Shown: positions 48,518-59,919 of the stretch, piece after piece
Position numbering within the stretch: position 1 is the first letter of the stretch
How the letters are laid out: the number at the start of each line of letters is the position of its first letter
Assembly: GCA_046327715.1 (NCBI GenBank)
Contig: JAXLXY010000013.1
Location: forward strand, 32,306 to 96,305
From: JADJOM01 sp046327715
GTDB taxonomy: Bacteria; Gemmatimonadota; Gemmatimonadetes; Gemmatimonadales; GWC2-71-9
Reading direction: 5' to 3'
Length of the DNA stretch: 64,000 nucleotides
Translations under genes and position numbers: made by a program
Notes under the pieces: generated by a model
Database searches by the model: none
What the model saw: only the letters and a program-made list of their open reading frames with translations
Told to the model about the DNA's origin: nothing

Positions 48518-49558
48518 CTACGGCAGCACCTGCGTCTGGAAGAAGGCCCACAGCGGCCGGGCCAGCACGATCGGGTGCCCCACCCCGTTGGGGTAGGAGT
48601 GATCGTTGTCCTCGAGCAGCGAGAAGACGAAGGTGTTCGATGCCCCCACCAGGCTGGTCGTGTAGGTCCATCGCGCCACCTTCTTCCCCGACAGGAAGAA
48701 CTCGTCATACACCGGCGCGTCGGCCAGCTCGAGCTGGGCCAGCATCGGGGTCACGTACTTGGCCTTCACGCCCGGGTAGTCCGTGAACAGCGTCGGCCCC
48801 ACCGGCAGGGTGGCGATGGCAAGGGGCACCGTCCAGTGCGGGTCCATGGCGCCGAGCGAGGCGCTGAACGAGATCGCGCGGCCCGGGGCCGCGGGCACGT
48901 TGAGCCCGCCCGGGTGCCCCGACAGCGCCGCGAACACCTGGTTCCGGTCGGCCACCAGCCGGGCCGCGAAGGCCGAGCCGTTGGAGAACCCCGACCCGTA
49001 GATCCGGGTGCTGTCCACCAGGTAGTCCCGCCGCAGCACCGCGAGCATCGAATCCACGAACGGCACATCCTCCTGGAAGGCGTGATTCACCGCCGCCTGT
49101 TCCCCGGGCGTCAGCGCGGCGACCTCCGTCGGGGTGCACAGCGGCATCGCGGGGGTGTTGAGCTCGCCATGGGTCCACTTGGACCCGACGGTGGTTTCCC
49201 CGGCGTCGAGGAAGTCCCCGTCGTTGTTGCCATCCTCGTGATAGCAGTAGGTGAGCGCGCTCGGGAAGACGGCGATGAAGCCGTTGGTGTCGGCCTGCTC
49301 ACGCCAGCCCGAGATGTTGTAGAACTGGGGCCCGTTCTGGCTGGAGCCGTGGAACATGAAGACCACCGGCACGGCCTCGTGGCGGCCGACCGAGTCGCCC
49401 ACGTGCACCACGAACTGCCGCGCCTGGCCGCCGATGGTCACGGTGTGGCTGACGGTGCCCGGAGTGTTGGTGTTGCCCGGGGCCGGGCCGGTGCTGTCGC
49501 CGCCGCCGCAGGCGGCCAGGACGCAGGGGAACAGCAGGGAAAGACGTGCGGGAGTCAT
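48518..49558 (-). CDS. PHB-depolymerase-like esterase lipoprotein (LpqC family)
   Basis: This is a 346-aa exported alpha/beta hydrolase. A lipobox (LAACGG) ends the signal peptide at residues 14-19, followed by a Thr/Pro-rich linker. VVFMFHGSSQNG is the oxyanion-hole strand, SGFSNGSAFAARL holds the nucleophile Ser (G-x-S-x-G form), and EDNDHSYPNG carries the likely His. This arrangement is that of polyhydroxybutyrate depolymerase/feruloyl esterase-like enzymes (Esterase_phd). It probably cleaves polyester or aromatic ester bonds outside the cytosol; the substrate is not known. Confidence 0.85.
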   Translation of the reverse strand: MTPARLSLLFPCVLAACGGGDSTGPAPGNTNTPGTVSHTVTIGGQARQFVVHVGDSVGRHEAVPVVFMFHGSSQNGPQFYNISGWREQADTNGFIAVFPSALTYCYHEDGNNDGDFLDAGETTVGSKWTHGELNTPAMPLCTPTEVAALTPGEQAAVNHAFQEDVPFVDSMLAVLRRDYLVDSTRIYGSGFSNGSAFAARLVADRNQVFAALSGHPGGLNVPAAPGRAISFSASLGAMDPHWTVPLAIATLPVGPTLFTDYPGVKAKYVTPMLAQLELADAPVYDEFFLSGKKVARWTYTTSLVGASNTFVFSLLEDNDHSYPNGVGHPIVLARPLWAFFQTQVLP

Positions 49559-49593
49559 GGGCGCCTCGCAGGGGGTGGTGGATCCTCACCCCC

Positions 49594-52290
<2,697 letters not shown>

Positions 52291-52366
52291 GGCGTCCCCC
52301 GTGTCGCGGGGCGCGGCGCGCGCCCCTGCCACCCGGAGTCGCGCGGAAGCGATGCGGGACTGGACA

Positions 52367-52924
52367 TCACCCGCGGCCGGGCTCGTCCGGGAAGAGGCCG
52401 AGCGCGCCGGCCACCTCCTTCCGCAGCCAGGCGCGGGCCACCTCCCAGTCCCGCTGCACCGTCTTGGACGAGACGCCGAGCACCCCCGCGGTCTCCTCCA
52501 GCGTGAGGCCGGCGAAGAAGCGGCAGTCCACCACCTGGGCCCCGCGCGGGTGCACGGCCCGGAGCTCCTCGAGCGCCGCGTCGAGCGCCACCAGTTCCTC
52601 CGCCTCCTCCACCGACAGGAACTCCGCCACCGCGTCGAGCGACAGCACCTCGGCCCCGCCCCCGCGCTTGTCACGGGTGCGGCCCCGGGCATAGTCCACG
52701 AGGATCCGCCGCATCATCGTGGATGCGGTGCCGATGAACGCCCCGCGATCCAGCCCCTCGAGCGAATGCTGCCGGGCCAGCCGGAGGTAGGCCTCGTTCA
52801 CCAGCGCGGTGGTGGAGAGGGTGTGCCCGGCGCGTTCGCGGCGGAGGTGGGCGTGCGCCAGCGCGCGCAGCTCATCGTAGAGCTGCGGCATCCACTGGTC
52901 GGCCGGGTGGGGGGTGTCGGGCAC
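52367..52924 (-). CDS. ECF-type RNA polymerase sigma factor (TIGR02999-like)
   Basis: This is a 185-aa ECF sigma factor. Region 2 is MPQLYDELRALAHAHLRRER to STMMRRILVDYARGRTRDKRG, and region 4 is DCRFFAGLTLEETAGVLGVSSKTVQRDWEVARAWL with a helix-turn-helix. STTALVNEAYLRL is diagnostic of the TIGR02999 group, usually paired with a Ser/Thr kinase and not with an anti-sigma factor, as here. A GTG start was chosen; an ATG 11 codons later would cut into region 2. The divergent upstream region carries a palindrome that may be its control site. Confidence 0.88.
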   Translation of the reverse strand: MPDTPHPADQWMPQLYDELRALAHAHLRRERAGHTLSTTALVNEAYLRLARQHSLEGLDRGAFIGTASTMMRRILVDYARGRTRDKRGGGAEVLSLDAVAEFLSVEEAEELVALDAALEELRAVHPRGAQVVDCRFFAGLTLEETAGVLGVSSKTVQRDWEVARAWLRKEVAGALGLFPDEPGRG

Positions 52925-53042
52925 GGGGGGAGAAGTTGCCGCACGAATGAGGGAGGCGGTAGGGCGGTCCCCAGGCGTCACGACCGTCCCGCTTCGGTAC
53001 AGCCCTGATCGTTTCGAGTGAGCCGCGGCGTTCATGACAATC

Positions 53043-53056
53043 CATGACGCGTCATG
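53043..53056. promoter_or_regulatory. 14-bp palindrome CATGACGCGTCATG with extra half-site, possible operator
   Basis: The perfect dyad lies in the divergent region between the sigma factor and the poly-Gly lipoprotein gene. A third CATGAC half-site is found at 53033-53038 in direct orientation, 10 bases from the left arm. Position and symmetry suggest binding of a dimeric regulator; nothing in the window identifies it. Confidence 0.4.
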
Positions 53057-53168
53057 TAATCCCAACGGCCAGTGCGACTTGGCAATTCGCGCCCCGCTGG
53101 CGCGCGCCCTGCCATGGTGGGTCCCCGAGAGACCGACCCCTCCCACCTTCCCGAATGGAGTGCCCTCG

Positions 53169-53765
53169 ATGCACCGTCGCCTACCGGCCGTCCTCGGCCT
53201 CGCCCTGGTCGCGACCCTCGCGACCGCCTGCAGCAGCGAGATGACCTCGCCCACCGGCACCCCGACGGCCGCAGCCAGCGGGTCCGGCGGCGGCGGCGGC
53301 GGTGGTGGTGGTGGTGGTGGTGGCGGCGGCGGGACCCCCAAGCCGGGGCGCATCTCGCGGGTTTCCGCGGGCGCGGTGTGCGATGCCGGCACCTCGGTGG
53401 GCGTGACGCTCGACCGCGGCTTCCAGGACCGGATCAACGTGACGATGAACTGGGTCGCCTCGCCCACCCCGGTGGGTCCGCCGATCCCGCCCAGCACCTT
53501 CCCCCAGACCAGCCTCGGCGGCTGGTGGGACGTCAACATCAAGGATGACGCGACGGCCGCCCTCATCATGGGCTACGGCACCGGCGTCGGCCTCGTCACG
53601 CCGAGCATGCAGGTCACCAACCTCGGCCGCAGCGTCCTGCCGGGGACCTACAACCTGACCTTCCTCGCCACCAAGCGCCCGCTCGATCCCACCACGGGGC
53701 TCGCGGTCCCGGGCGCGGCGATCACCGAGACCTGCACGGCGCACTTCACCGTCGTGGCGCGGTAG
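53169..53765 (+). CDS. Lipoprotein with 16-residue polyglycine spacer, unknown function
   Basis: This is a 198-aa secreted lipoprotein: signal LPAVLGLALVATLATACSS with the lipobox ending at Cys21. A Thr/Ala/Ser linker leads into 16 consecutive Gly, then a domain of about 140 residues with repeated beta strands and two Cys (GAVCDAGTSVG and ETCTAHF) that may pair. No known domain is recognised. GGAG lies nine bases before the chosen ATG; an earlier in-frame ATG at 53034 gives no signal peptide. It converges with the M24 peptidase gene. Confidence 0.78.
   Translation: MHRRLPAVLGLALVATLATACSSEMTSPTGTPTAAASGSGGGGGGGGGGGGGGGGTPKPGRISRVSAGAVCDAGTSVGVTLDRGFQDRINVTMNWVASPTPVGPPIPPSTFPQTSLGGWWDVNIKDDATAALIMGYGTGVGLVTPSMQVTNLGRSVLPGTYNLTFLATKRPLDPTTGLAVPGAAITETCTAHFTVVAR
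53286..53333 (+). repeat. GGC/GGT trinucleotide repeat encoding Gly16
   Basis: Sixteen glycine codons in a row run as GGC x5, GGT x7, GGC x3, GGG x1. Blocks of a single codon suggest growth by replication slippage. Length changes stay in frame in steps of one residue. Confidence 0.9.
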
Positions 53766-53819
53766 GCGGTTGGGCGGTTGGGCGGTTGGGCGATCGGTAC
53801 CGCCCGTGCCGCCCAACCG
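53764..53819. terminator. Octamer repeat array with inverted arm between convergent genes
   Basis: Three GGCGGTTG-type octamers (53765-53790) are followed by an inverted CCGCCCAACCG (53809-53819). Any of the first two copies of CGGTTGGGCGG can pair with this arm, giving an 11-bp stem. Its site between two gene ends suggests a bidirectional terminator. It belongs to the octamer family found three more times downstream. Confidence 0.6.
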
Positions 53820-55109
53820 TCACACCGGCCGGTCGATCGCCTCGCTCTGCGGGGTGAAGAACCGCGGGCCGTCCTCGGTGATGTAGAGGCAGTCCTCGAG
53901 CCGCACGCCGAACTCCCCGTAGATGGCGATCATCGGCTCATCGCTGAAGCACATCCCCGGCTGGATGCGGGTGGTGTTGCCGCGCACGAAGTTGGTCCAC
54001 TCGTGCCCATCCATCCCGATGCCGTGCCCGGTCCGGTGCGGCAGCCCGGGTACCCGGTAGTCGGGACCGAAGCCGGCGTCGGTCAGGACCTTCCGCGCCG
54101 CGTCGTCCACCGAGCCGCAGGTGGCACCCACCCGCGCCGCGGCGAAGGCGGCGTCCTGCGCCCGCCGCTCCAGGTTCCACACCTCGGCCTGCCGCGCGGT
54201 CGGCGCGCCGAAGACGGTGGTGCGGGTGATGTCGGCCTGGTACCCCTCCACCGCACAGCCGGTGTCCATCAGGACGATGTCGCCGGCGCGGAGCCGCTGC
54301 GGCTGGACCGATCCGTGCGGAAACGCCGACGCCGCCCCGAACCCCACCAGCACCCACGGATCGCTCCCGCCCAGCCGGCGGAGCGCCTGCTCCTGCAGCT
54401 CCTGCAGGTCGTACTGCGTCATCCCCTCGCGCAGTAGTGAGAGGCTGACCCGGATCGCCGCCAGGGTGATGTCGTTGGCCCGCTGCATCAGCGCGAGCTC
54501 CGCGGCCGACTTGAACATCCGGCAGCCCGCCGTCACCGACTCCGCCCCGACCAGCCGCAGCGCCGGGGCCGCCTGCCGCACCCCATCCACGATGAAGAAC
54601 CGGAGCCGCTCCTCCACCCCGACCTGCCCGGTGGCCACGCCCCGGTCGCGCAGGATGCCGGCGAGCAGGCGGTAGGGGCTCTCGTCCTCCTGCCAGACCC
54701 GCACGTCGTCGGTGAACTGGAGCCGTTCCCGCGCCCGCGCCTCCTCGAAGCCGGGGCAGATGAACGCCAGGTCGCCGCGCGCCGGCAGCACCGCCACGAA
54801 GGGGCGCTCGGACTGCCCCCAGGTCATGCCGGTGAAGTACTCCATGCTGGTGCCGGGCTCGAGCAGCAGGGCGCCGAGCCCCGCCTCGCGCATGAGGCGG
54901 CGGGCCTTCTCCATCCGGGACCGGCGTTCATCGGGGGTGATCGGGACCACGCCGGCAGTCATCGGCGCGAGCGCGGAGATGGCGGAAGGCAGGCTGCAGG
55001 GATCAGCGGGCGCGGGCGGGACCGCCGCGCGCACGGCACCGGGCGGCAGGGCGGAGCCGCCCACGACCCCGGCCATCAGGGTGGCGAAGCGGCGGCGATC
55101 GATCGGCAT
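53820..55109 (-). CDS. Exported M24 metallopeptidase (Xaa-Pro aminopeptidase/prolidase-like)
   Basis: This is a 429-aa enzyme with a twin-arginine-type signal (DRRRFATLMAGVVGG) cleaved near AVRAA. The creatinase-like N-domain (residues 65-200) precedes the pita-bread catalytic domain. The five metal ligands can be read: Asp in VLMDTGC, Asp in QADITRTT, His in HRTGHGIGMDG, Glu in FSDEPMI and Glu in VRLEDCLYI. It should remove N-terminal residues before proline or cleave X-Pro dipeptides in the periplasm. Tat export suggests folding with metal in the cytosol. Confidence 0.9.
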   Translation of the reverse strand: MPIDRRRFATLMAGVVGGSALPPGAVRAAVPPAPADPCSLPSAISALAPMTAGVVPITPDERRSRMEKARRLMREAGLGALLLEPGTSMEYFTGMTWGQSERPFVAVLPARGDLAFICPGFEEARARERLQFTDDVRVWQEDESPYRLLAGILRDRGVATGQVGVEERLRFFIVDGVRQAAPALRLVGAESVTAGCRMFKSAAELALMQRANDITLAAIRVSLSLLREGMTQYDLQELQEQALRRLGGSDPWVLVGFGAASAFPHGSVQPQRLRAGDIVLMDTGCAVEGYQADITRTTVFGAPTARQAEVWNLERRAQDAAFAAARVGATCGSVDDAARKVLTDAGFGPDYRVPGLPHRTGHGIGMDGHEWTNFVRGNTTRIQPGMCFSDEPMIAIYGEFGVRLEDCLYITEDGPRFFTPQSEAIDRPV

Positions 55110-55169
55110 GACTCGGCTCGGCGAGAGGGAGTGAGGGTGTGGCGGCTCGGCGGTTAGAAGCTACCGCCG

Positions 55170-55384
55170 TCCGCCCAATCACCCAACCGTCCAATCGCCC
55201 ATTCCCTCGCGCCCGAGTCGCCGCTGCGCGGGGCCTGAAGGGCGCTCGGTCACGCCCAATCGCCCAATCACCTAATCGCCCATTCCCTCGCGCCCGAGTC
55301 GCCGCTGCGCGGCGCCTGAAGGGCGCTCGGTCACGCCCAATCGCCCAATCGCCTAATCGCCTAATCGCCCAATCACCCAACCCC
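55170..55384. repeat. Octamer-type repeats (CCCAATCG/CCTAATCG) between M24 and delta-60 genes
   Basis: The plus strand carries CGCCCAATCACCCAACC, runs of CGCCCAAT/CACCTAAT and, at 55343-55381, AATCGCCTAATCGCCTAAT. These are the reverse complements of GGCGATTG/GGCGATTA units. The tandem 81-base repeat listed separately is embedded in this array. The first part also forms GGCGGTTA-loop-TACCGCC with 55150-55170. Confidence 0.75.
55193..55354. repeat. Two tandem copies of an 81-bp repeat
   Basis: Bases 55193-55273 and 55274-55354 are direct repeats of period 81 that differ at two positions by eye (GGGGCC versus GGCGCC, and CACCT versus CGCCT). Each copy ends in the octamer motif, so the octamers may have provided the homology for duplication. 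Confidence 0.85.
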
Positions 55385-57025
55385 CTACGGCTCCACCCGC
55401 CACACCGTGACGTCCTGGGTCCCCGCGCCGCTCACGCTGCGGCCGGCCACGACCAGCCGTCCGCTGCCGTCGAGCACCACGCCGCGGGCGCCGTCGTTGC
55501 CGCTCCCGCCCGCCGCCTGGCCGTGCACCAGGACGCCGCTGCCGTTGAACAGCCCATCGAGGATACCGCCGGAGGTGAAGCGCCAGATGACCATGTCCTG
55601 GTTGCCGGCGCCGTTGGCGCTCTCCCCCACCAGGTACACCCGGCCGGCGCCGTCCACGATGACGTCGCGTCCGGTGTCGGTGCCGTTGCCGCCGGCGCTG
55701 CCGCCCACCGTGGCGTAGCCGGTGCCGTTGAATGTCTGGTCCAGGCTGCCGGTGCTCGTGATCCGCCACACCGCCGCGTCGTCGCCGCCCGCCGCACTCG
55801 GGCTCCAGCCGGACACGAGGATCGCACCGTTGTGGAAGGCCACGGTGCGGCCCACGTCGTTGCCGCCACCGCCGGCGGCGTTGTCGTGGGTCATCCGGCC
55901 GGTGCCGTTGAAGCCGTTGTCGGGGCTGCCGTCGGTGTTGAAGCGCCAGACGGTCATGTCCTGGTTGCCGGCGGCATTGCTGCTGTACCCGGCCATGACG
56001 ATCCGGTCGCTGCCGTCCACCGCGATGCCCACGCCGATGTCCTCGCCGGTGGCGACGCCGGAGCCGGCGGAGTAGTTGGCGGTGACCAGGCCGTCGCCGT
56101 CGAAGCTCGAGTCGGGGATGCCGGCCGTGGTGAAGCGCCACACCGCCGCGTCCCAGTCGAAGCCGTTCCAGGCAAAGCCGCTCACCACGATCCGCCCGCT
56201 GCCGTCGAGCGCCACGCCCACCCCGCCCGCCTGCGGGCTGGTCAGGCGGGCCAGCCCGTTGGTGCCGAAGCTGTTGTCCGGCGTCCCATCGGCCAGGAAG
56301 CGCCATACCGCCACGCCCCAGATCCCGTGGGCGTCGATGTCGTAGCCCGCGGCCACGATCCGCCCGCTGCCGTCGATGACCACGCTGGTGCCCACCACCT
56401 CGGGGAGCAGCGTGTCGGCCACCACCTCACCGGGGTGGAAGGCCTGGCCCCCGGTGCCGAAGCCGCCATCGAGCGCGCCCGCCGCGGTGAGCCGCCACAG
56501 CGCCAGCTCCAGCGCGCCGGTGGCGGCGTTGCGGCTGTGCCCCACGACGACGATCCGGCCGGTGCCGTCGAGCGCCACCTCGTTGCCCGAATCGTCGAGG
56601 TTGTCGCCCCGGTCGAAGAAGGCCAGGCCGTCGTGCCCCGCGCCGAAGGTGGTGTCGAGCGCCGTGGTCACCGCGGCGCAGTCCACCGCCACGTCGGTCA
56701 CGTCGGCGCCGGCCAGGGTGCCGCTCCCGTTGGTCACGCCGCAGAACATCCCGGCCGGCTGGGTGGCCACGCGCACGTCGTACCCGGTGCCGTCCTTGAG
56801 CGTGGCGGCGAAGGTGAAGGGGCCGTTGCCGGAGAGGGTGGTGCCGTCAGCGCCGTTGTTCTCGAGCGCCACCGACTTCCCGGCGAGCAGCCCCGCGAGG
56901 GTGCCGCCGACGGCGTAGCGGGGCTTGCCGGGGCCGCTGCTGTCGGAGCCGCAGGCGGCCAGCGCCAGCGCGGCGAAGAAGGGAGCCAGCGGCCAGCGGA
57001 CGCCGGCCAGGAACGGACGAGCCAT
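55385..57025 (-). CDS. Delta-60 repeat lipoprotein
   Basis: This is a 546-aa exported lipoprotein (signal ending LALAACGSDSSG). Residues 35-130 form a small all-beta domain (VGGTLAGLLAGKSVALENNG) of the kind seen ahead of repeats in Gemmatimonadota/Myxococcota lipoproteins. Seven delta-60 repeats (TIGR02608) follow, each with a D-x-x-F-G/N turn (LDTTFG, LDGGFG, PDNSFG, PDSSFD, PDNGFN, LDQTFN, LDGLFN) and a DGSGRIVV-type strand, giving a likely seven-bladed propeller. No catalytic residue is evident; it could be a binding or structural protein on the cell surface. Confidence 0.87.
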   Translation of the reverse strand: MARPFLAGVRWPLAPFFAALALAACGSDSSGPGKPRYAVGGTLAGLLAGKSVALENNGADGTTLSGNGPFTFAATLKDGTGYDVRVATQPAGMFCGVTNGSGTLAGADVTDVAVDCAAVTTALDTTFGAGHDGLAFFDRGDNLDDSGNEVALDGTGRIVVVGHSRNAATGALELALWRLTAAGALDGGFGTGGQAFHPGEVVADTLLPEVVGTSVVIDGSGRIVAAGYDIDAHGIWGVAVWRFLADGTPDNSFGTNGLARLTSPQAGGVGVALDGSGRIVVSGFAWNGFDWDAAVWRFTTAGIPDSSFDGDGLVTANYSAGSGVATGEDIGVGIAVDGSDRIVMAGYSSNAAGNQDMTVWRFNTDGSPDNGFNGTGRMTHDNAAGGGGNDVGRTVAFHNGAILVSGWSPSAAGGDDAAVWRITSTGSLDQTFNGTGYATVGGSAGGNGTDTGRDVIVDGAGRVYLVGESANGAGNQDMVIWRFTSGGILDGLFNGSGVLVHGQAAGGSGNDGARGVVLDGSGRLVVAGRSVSGAGTQDVTVWRVEP

Positions 57026-57108
57026 GGGGCACTCTGATGTGGGGAGAGGCCCAAGGCTCGCACATCCCGCGCGGTGGCGCGGTGAGGGGAATCACAGGCG
57101 GGACCGCC

Positions 57109-59511
57109 CTACTGCACCCGCTCGATCGCCTGCCGCACGAACACCCGTGACTCCCGCGCCAGGGCCGCGCGGAGTTCCGCCTTCGCGGCCGCGCCGCCGG
57201 CACGCGCCGCGGCCCGGACCGCCGCCACCGCGAAGAGCGGATCGGGGTCGGCCACGAGGCGGAGCGCCACCCGCGTGGCGCGGGCGCTGTCACCGCTGGC
57301 CACGAGGGCGTTGAGCCCCGCGGTGCGGAGGTTCCGGTCCTCGCTGGGCGCGGTGAGGGCCTCGAGGGCATCGCGGGCGCGCCCGTCGTCGAGCCGTCGC
57401 AGGAAGCCGAGCGCCGTGAACCGGGTGCCGAACGGCTGGCCCGGCGCGATCGCGCCCAGCAGCAGGTCGAGGGCCGCGGCCCCCTGGTCCTGCGCCAGCA
57501 CCGCGAGGGCCGCCTGCCGGGCCGCATCGCTCGGGTCGGTGGGGTACATCGTCCCGGCCGCCACGCGCGCGCCCGCCGGGTCGCGGCCGGCCAGCGCCTG
57601 GATCGCCTCCCCCCGGACGCTGCCGTCGGGGTCGCGCAGCGCGGCGCGCAGCACCGCGGTGGTGGCGTCGCTGGAGTCGGCCCCCATCGCCCCGACGGCC
57701 CGCTGCCGCAGCGCCGCCACCGGTTCCATGAGCGCCACCAGCCGGCGTGCCGCCTGGGCGGCCGCATCGTGCGCCGGCGCCAGGGCGTCGAGCGCCCAGG
57801 CCCGGCCCCGAACGTCGAGGTCGTGGGCCGCCATCGCGCCCAGCTCCGCCGTCGAGAGGTCGCCGGTCACGGTGCCGAGCAGCCAGCCGCCCTCGTCGAA
57901 CCGGAAGCCGAGGGGCGCCCCCGGCAGCGGCAGGGTGAACGACTCCTCCGCCCGCGAGACCAGCAGCTCCCGGCGCACCACGGAGTCGCGGGTGATCACC
58001 CGCACCGTCACCGGGAAGCGGAACAGCGGGTGCGCCGAGTCCACCGGCTGGTCCTGCGACACCGTCACGGTGAGCGTGCCCGCCGCGGCATCCCACCGGC
58101 GCGCGAAGCGCACCCGCGGATAGCCGATGCCGTAGGCCCACTGGTCGAAGAACCAGTCCAGGTCGCACTGGCAGGTGCGTTCCATGGCGATGGCGTAGTC
58201 CGGCGTGGTCACGGGCTGGTAGGCGTTGTCCACCAGGAAGCGATGCATGCCCGCCCAGAACACCGAGTCGCCGAGCAGCCGCCGCAGCTGGTGCGCCAGC
58301 TGGGCGCCCTTGGGATACACGTGACCGCTGAAGAAGAGCACGATCGGGTCGGTCCCCTCGTACGCCCCGAAGACCAGCGGTCGGGCCTGGTTCTCGTCCG
58401 CCCGCATGGCGGCGCGCTGCTGGCCCTCCCACGCGAGCGCCGCGGCGTCCCACCCGCGGCTCCCCTCGAGCTGCACCGACTCCATGTAGGTGGTCAGGCC
58501 CTCGTTGAGCCAGATGTGCGACCAGGTGGCGGCGGTGGTCAGGTCGCCGAACCACTGGTGGGCCAGCTCGTGGGCGTTGAGCCCGCGCCCGGACTGCTCC
58601 GGCTCGCCGCCCGGGCCGTGCAGCGCGAGATCGGTCTGGGTGGTGGCGCTGACGTTCTCCATCCCGCCGTAGGTGAAGTCGGGGATGATCGACTGGCTGT
58701 ACTTGTCCCACGGGAACGGGACGCCGAGCCGCTGGGAGTACAGCTCCAGCATGGCGGGCGTCTCGCCGAAGGTGCGCCAGGCGGCGTCGGTGGTGTCGGC
58801 GTAGGTGTAGTAGTCCACCGGGATCCCACGCCACTCGTCCCGCAGCACCGTGAACGGGCCCGCCACCACCGAGTAGAGGTAGGTGGACGCCGGCCGGTCC
58901 TGGCGCCAGTGCCACACCCGCCCGCCGTCGGCCGCCGGGGTCACGTCCACCAGCCGCCCGTTGGCCAGCACCACCAGCCCCGGGTCCACGGTGACGAAGA
59001 ACTCCCAGGTGGTCTTGTCGTTCGGGGCGTCGTAGGTGGGGATCCAGGCCCGGGTCTCGGTGGCCTCGCCCTGGCTCCACACCACGTTGCGCCGCGGCAC
59101 GAAGTAGAGCCCGCGCTCCGGGAAGCCGTGATAGGCGAGGGTCACCTCCACCGTGTCGCCCGGCTGCCCGCGGCGCGGCAGGCGCACGGTCACGTGGCTC
59201 GTGTCCTGGGTGAAGCGCAGCCGGCGGCCCCCCGCCCCGGTGGCGCGGTCGATCGTCAGGTTCTCCGCCTCGAGCCGCACCGTGTCCGTCGCGGTGGTCA
59301 GCGCCACCCGGGTGGTCACCTCGCCCACCAGCTTCCGCGCGGGGGCATCGAAGCGCAGGCGGATGGCCTGGTGCAGCAGGTCGAAGCGGCGCGGCTGCTC
59401 CGGCCACAGGCGCGGGGCGGTGTAGGCGCCGATGGTGCCGGTGGGGCGCTGCGCGGCGGCGCCGCCGGCCAGGAGGAGCAGGGCCAGCGGGAGGAACGGG
59501 AGCGGCTTCAT
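57109..59511 (-). CDS. Exported M1 family aminopeptidase with HEAT-like C-terminus
   Basis: This is an 800-aa zinc aminopeptidase with a signal peptide (LPFLPLALLLLAGGAAA). The exopeptidase motif is GGMENVSA (usual form GAMEN). The zinc site is HELAHQWFGD with the third ligand Glu in WLNEGLTTYME, and the catalytic Tyr lies further on. The last 230 residues contain helical HEAT-type repeats (ALRDPDGSVRGEAIQALAGRD, ALEALTAPSEDRNLRTAGLNAL). It probably digests peptides in the periplasm together with the M24 and S9 enzymes nearby. The ATG begins a basic-hydrophobic signal and is well placed. Confidence 0.92.
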   Translation of the reverse strand: MKPLPFLPLALLLLAGGAAAQRPTGTIGAYTAPRLWPEQPRRFDLLHQAIRLRFDAPARKLVGEVTTRVALTTATDTVRLEAENLTIDRATGAGGRRLRFTQDTSHVTVRLPRRGQPGDTVEVTLAYHGFPERGLYFVPRRNVVWSQGEATETRAWIPTYDAPNDKTTWEFFVTVDPGLVVLANGRLVDVTPAADGGRVWHWRQDRPASTYLYSVVAGPFTVLRDEWRGIPVDYYTYADTTDAAWRTFGETPAMLELYSQRLGVPFPWDKYSQSIIPDFTYGGMENVSATTQTDLALHGPGGEPEQSGRGLNAHELAHQWFGDLTTAATWSHIWLNEGLTTYMESVQLEGSRGWDAAALAWEGQQRAAMRADENQARPLVFGAYEGTDPIVLFFSGHVYPKGAQLAHQLRRLLGDSVFWAGMHRFLVDNAYQPVTTPDYAIAMERTCQCDLDWFFDQWAYGIGYPRVRFARRWDAAAGTLTVTVSQDQPVDSAHPLFRFPVTVRVITRDSVVRRELLVSRAEESFTLPLPGAPLGFRFDEGGWLLGTVTGDLSTAELGAMAAHDLDVRGRAWALDALAPAHDAAAQAARRLVALMEPVAALRQRAVGAMGADSSDATTAVLRAALRDPDGSVRGEAIQALAGRDPAGARVAAGTMYPTDPSDAARQAALAVLAQDQGAAALDLLLGAIAPGQPFGTRFTALGFLRRLDDGRARDALEALTAPSEDRNLRTAGLNALVASGDSARATRVALRLVADPDPLFAVAAVRAAARAGGAAAKAELRAALARESRVFVRQAIERVQ

Positions 59512-59919
59512 CGGAGGACCCTGACCGGGTAGAGGGTGTGGCGTGGCGCGCAGCGGTCAAAGCTCGCCCCGCGGCCCGGGACGCGGCAAGCGGGAGGGCG
59601 GTTGGGCGGCTCGGCGGCTCGGCGGTTCGGCGGTTGGGCGGTTGGGCGGTTGGGCGGTTCGGCGGTTCGTGCCTATCACCCTCCTGCCCAATCGCCTAAT
59701 CCCCTAATCGCCTAACGCCCAATCACCCAATCGCCTGCTCACCCAATCCCCCTGCGATTCTCCTCACCCGCCCTTCCCCGTCATCTCACGGTCGTCATGC
59801 CAGATTGGGCAGTACCGGCAGCGGCAGGATCGGCCGGCAGACACCGCGGCATTCCCGAAGGGGCCCAGCTGGCGACCACCGCTGCCGGGCCCATTGCATT
59901 CCTGAATCGGGAGGCCCGA
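59512..59919. other. Divergent intergenic region with octamer arrays, upstream of M1 and RCC1 genes
   Basis: This gap of 408 bases separates two divergent genes, so both promoters should be here; none is obvious. Its central part is the octamer array listed separately. Bases 59760-59919 are unique sequence ending in a GGGAGG ribosome site (59909-59914) for the RCC1-type gene. Confidence 0.5.
59594..59752. repeat. Large octamer repeat array with inverted arms
   Basis: The left arm (about 59594-59669) holds about nine units of GGGCGGTT/CGGCGGTT/CGGCGGCT in tandem. The right arm (about 59685-59752) holds about eight inverse-type units (CCCAATCG, CCTAATCG, CCTAATCC, CCCAATCA). The arms can pair imperfectly (GGCGGTTG against CAATCGCC allows G-T pairs in RNA), so a long hairpin is possible in either transcript. 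Confidence 0.8.

Noticed and set aside
53034..53168. Earlier start for the poly-Gly lipoprotein, adding 45 residues
   Set aside because: It would bury the signal peptide; GGAG and a lipobox-type signal support the ATG at 53169.
59594..59752. CRISPR array
   Set aside because: Units are 8 bases, directly adjacent, without unique spacers, and no cas gene is present.
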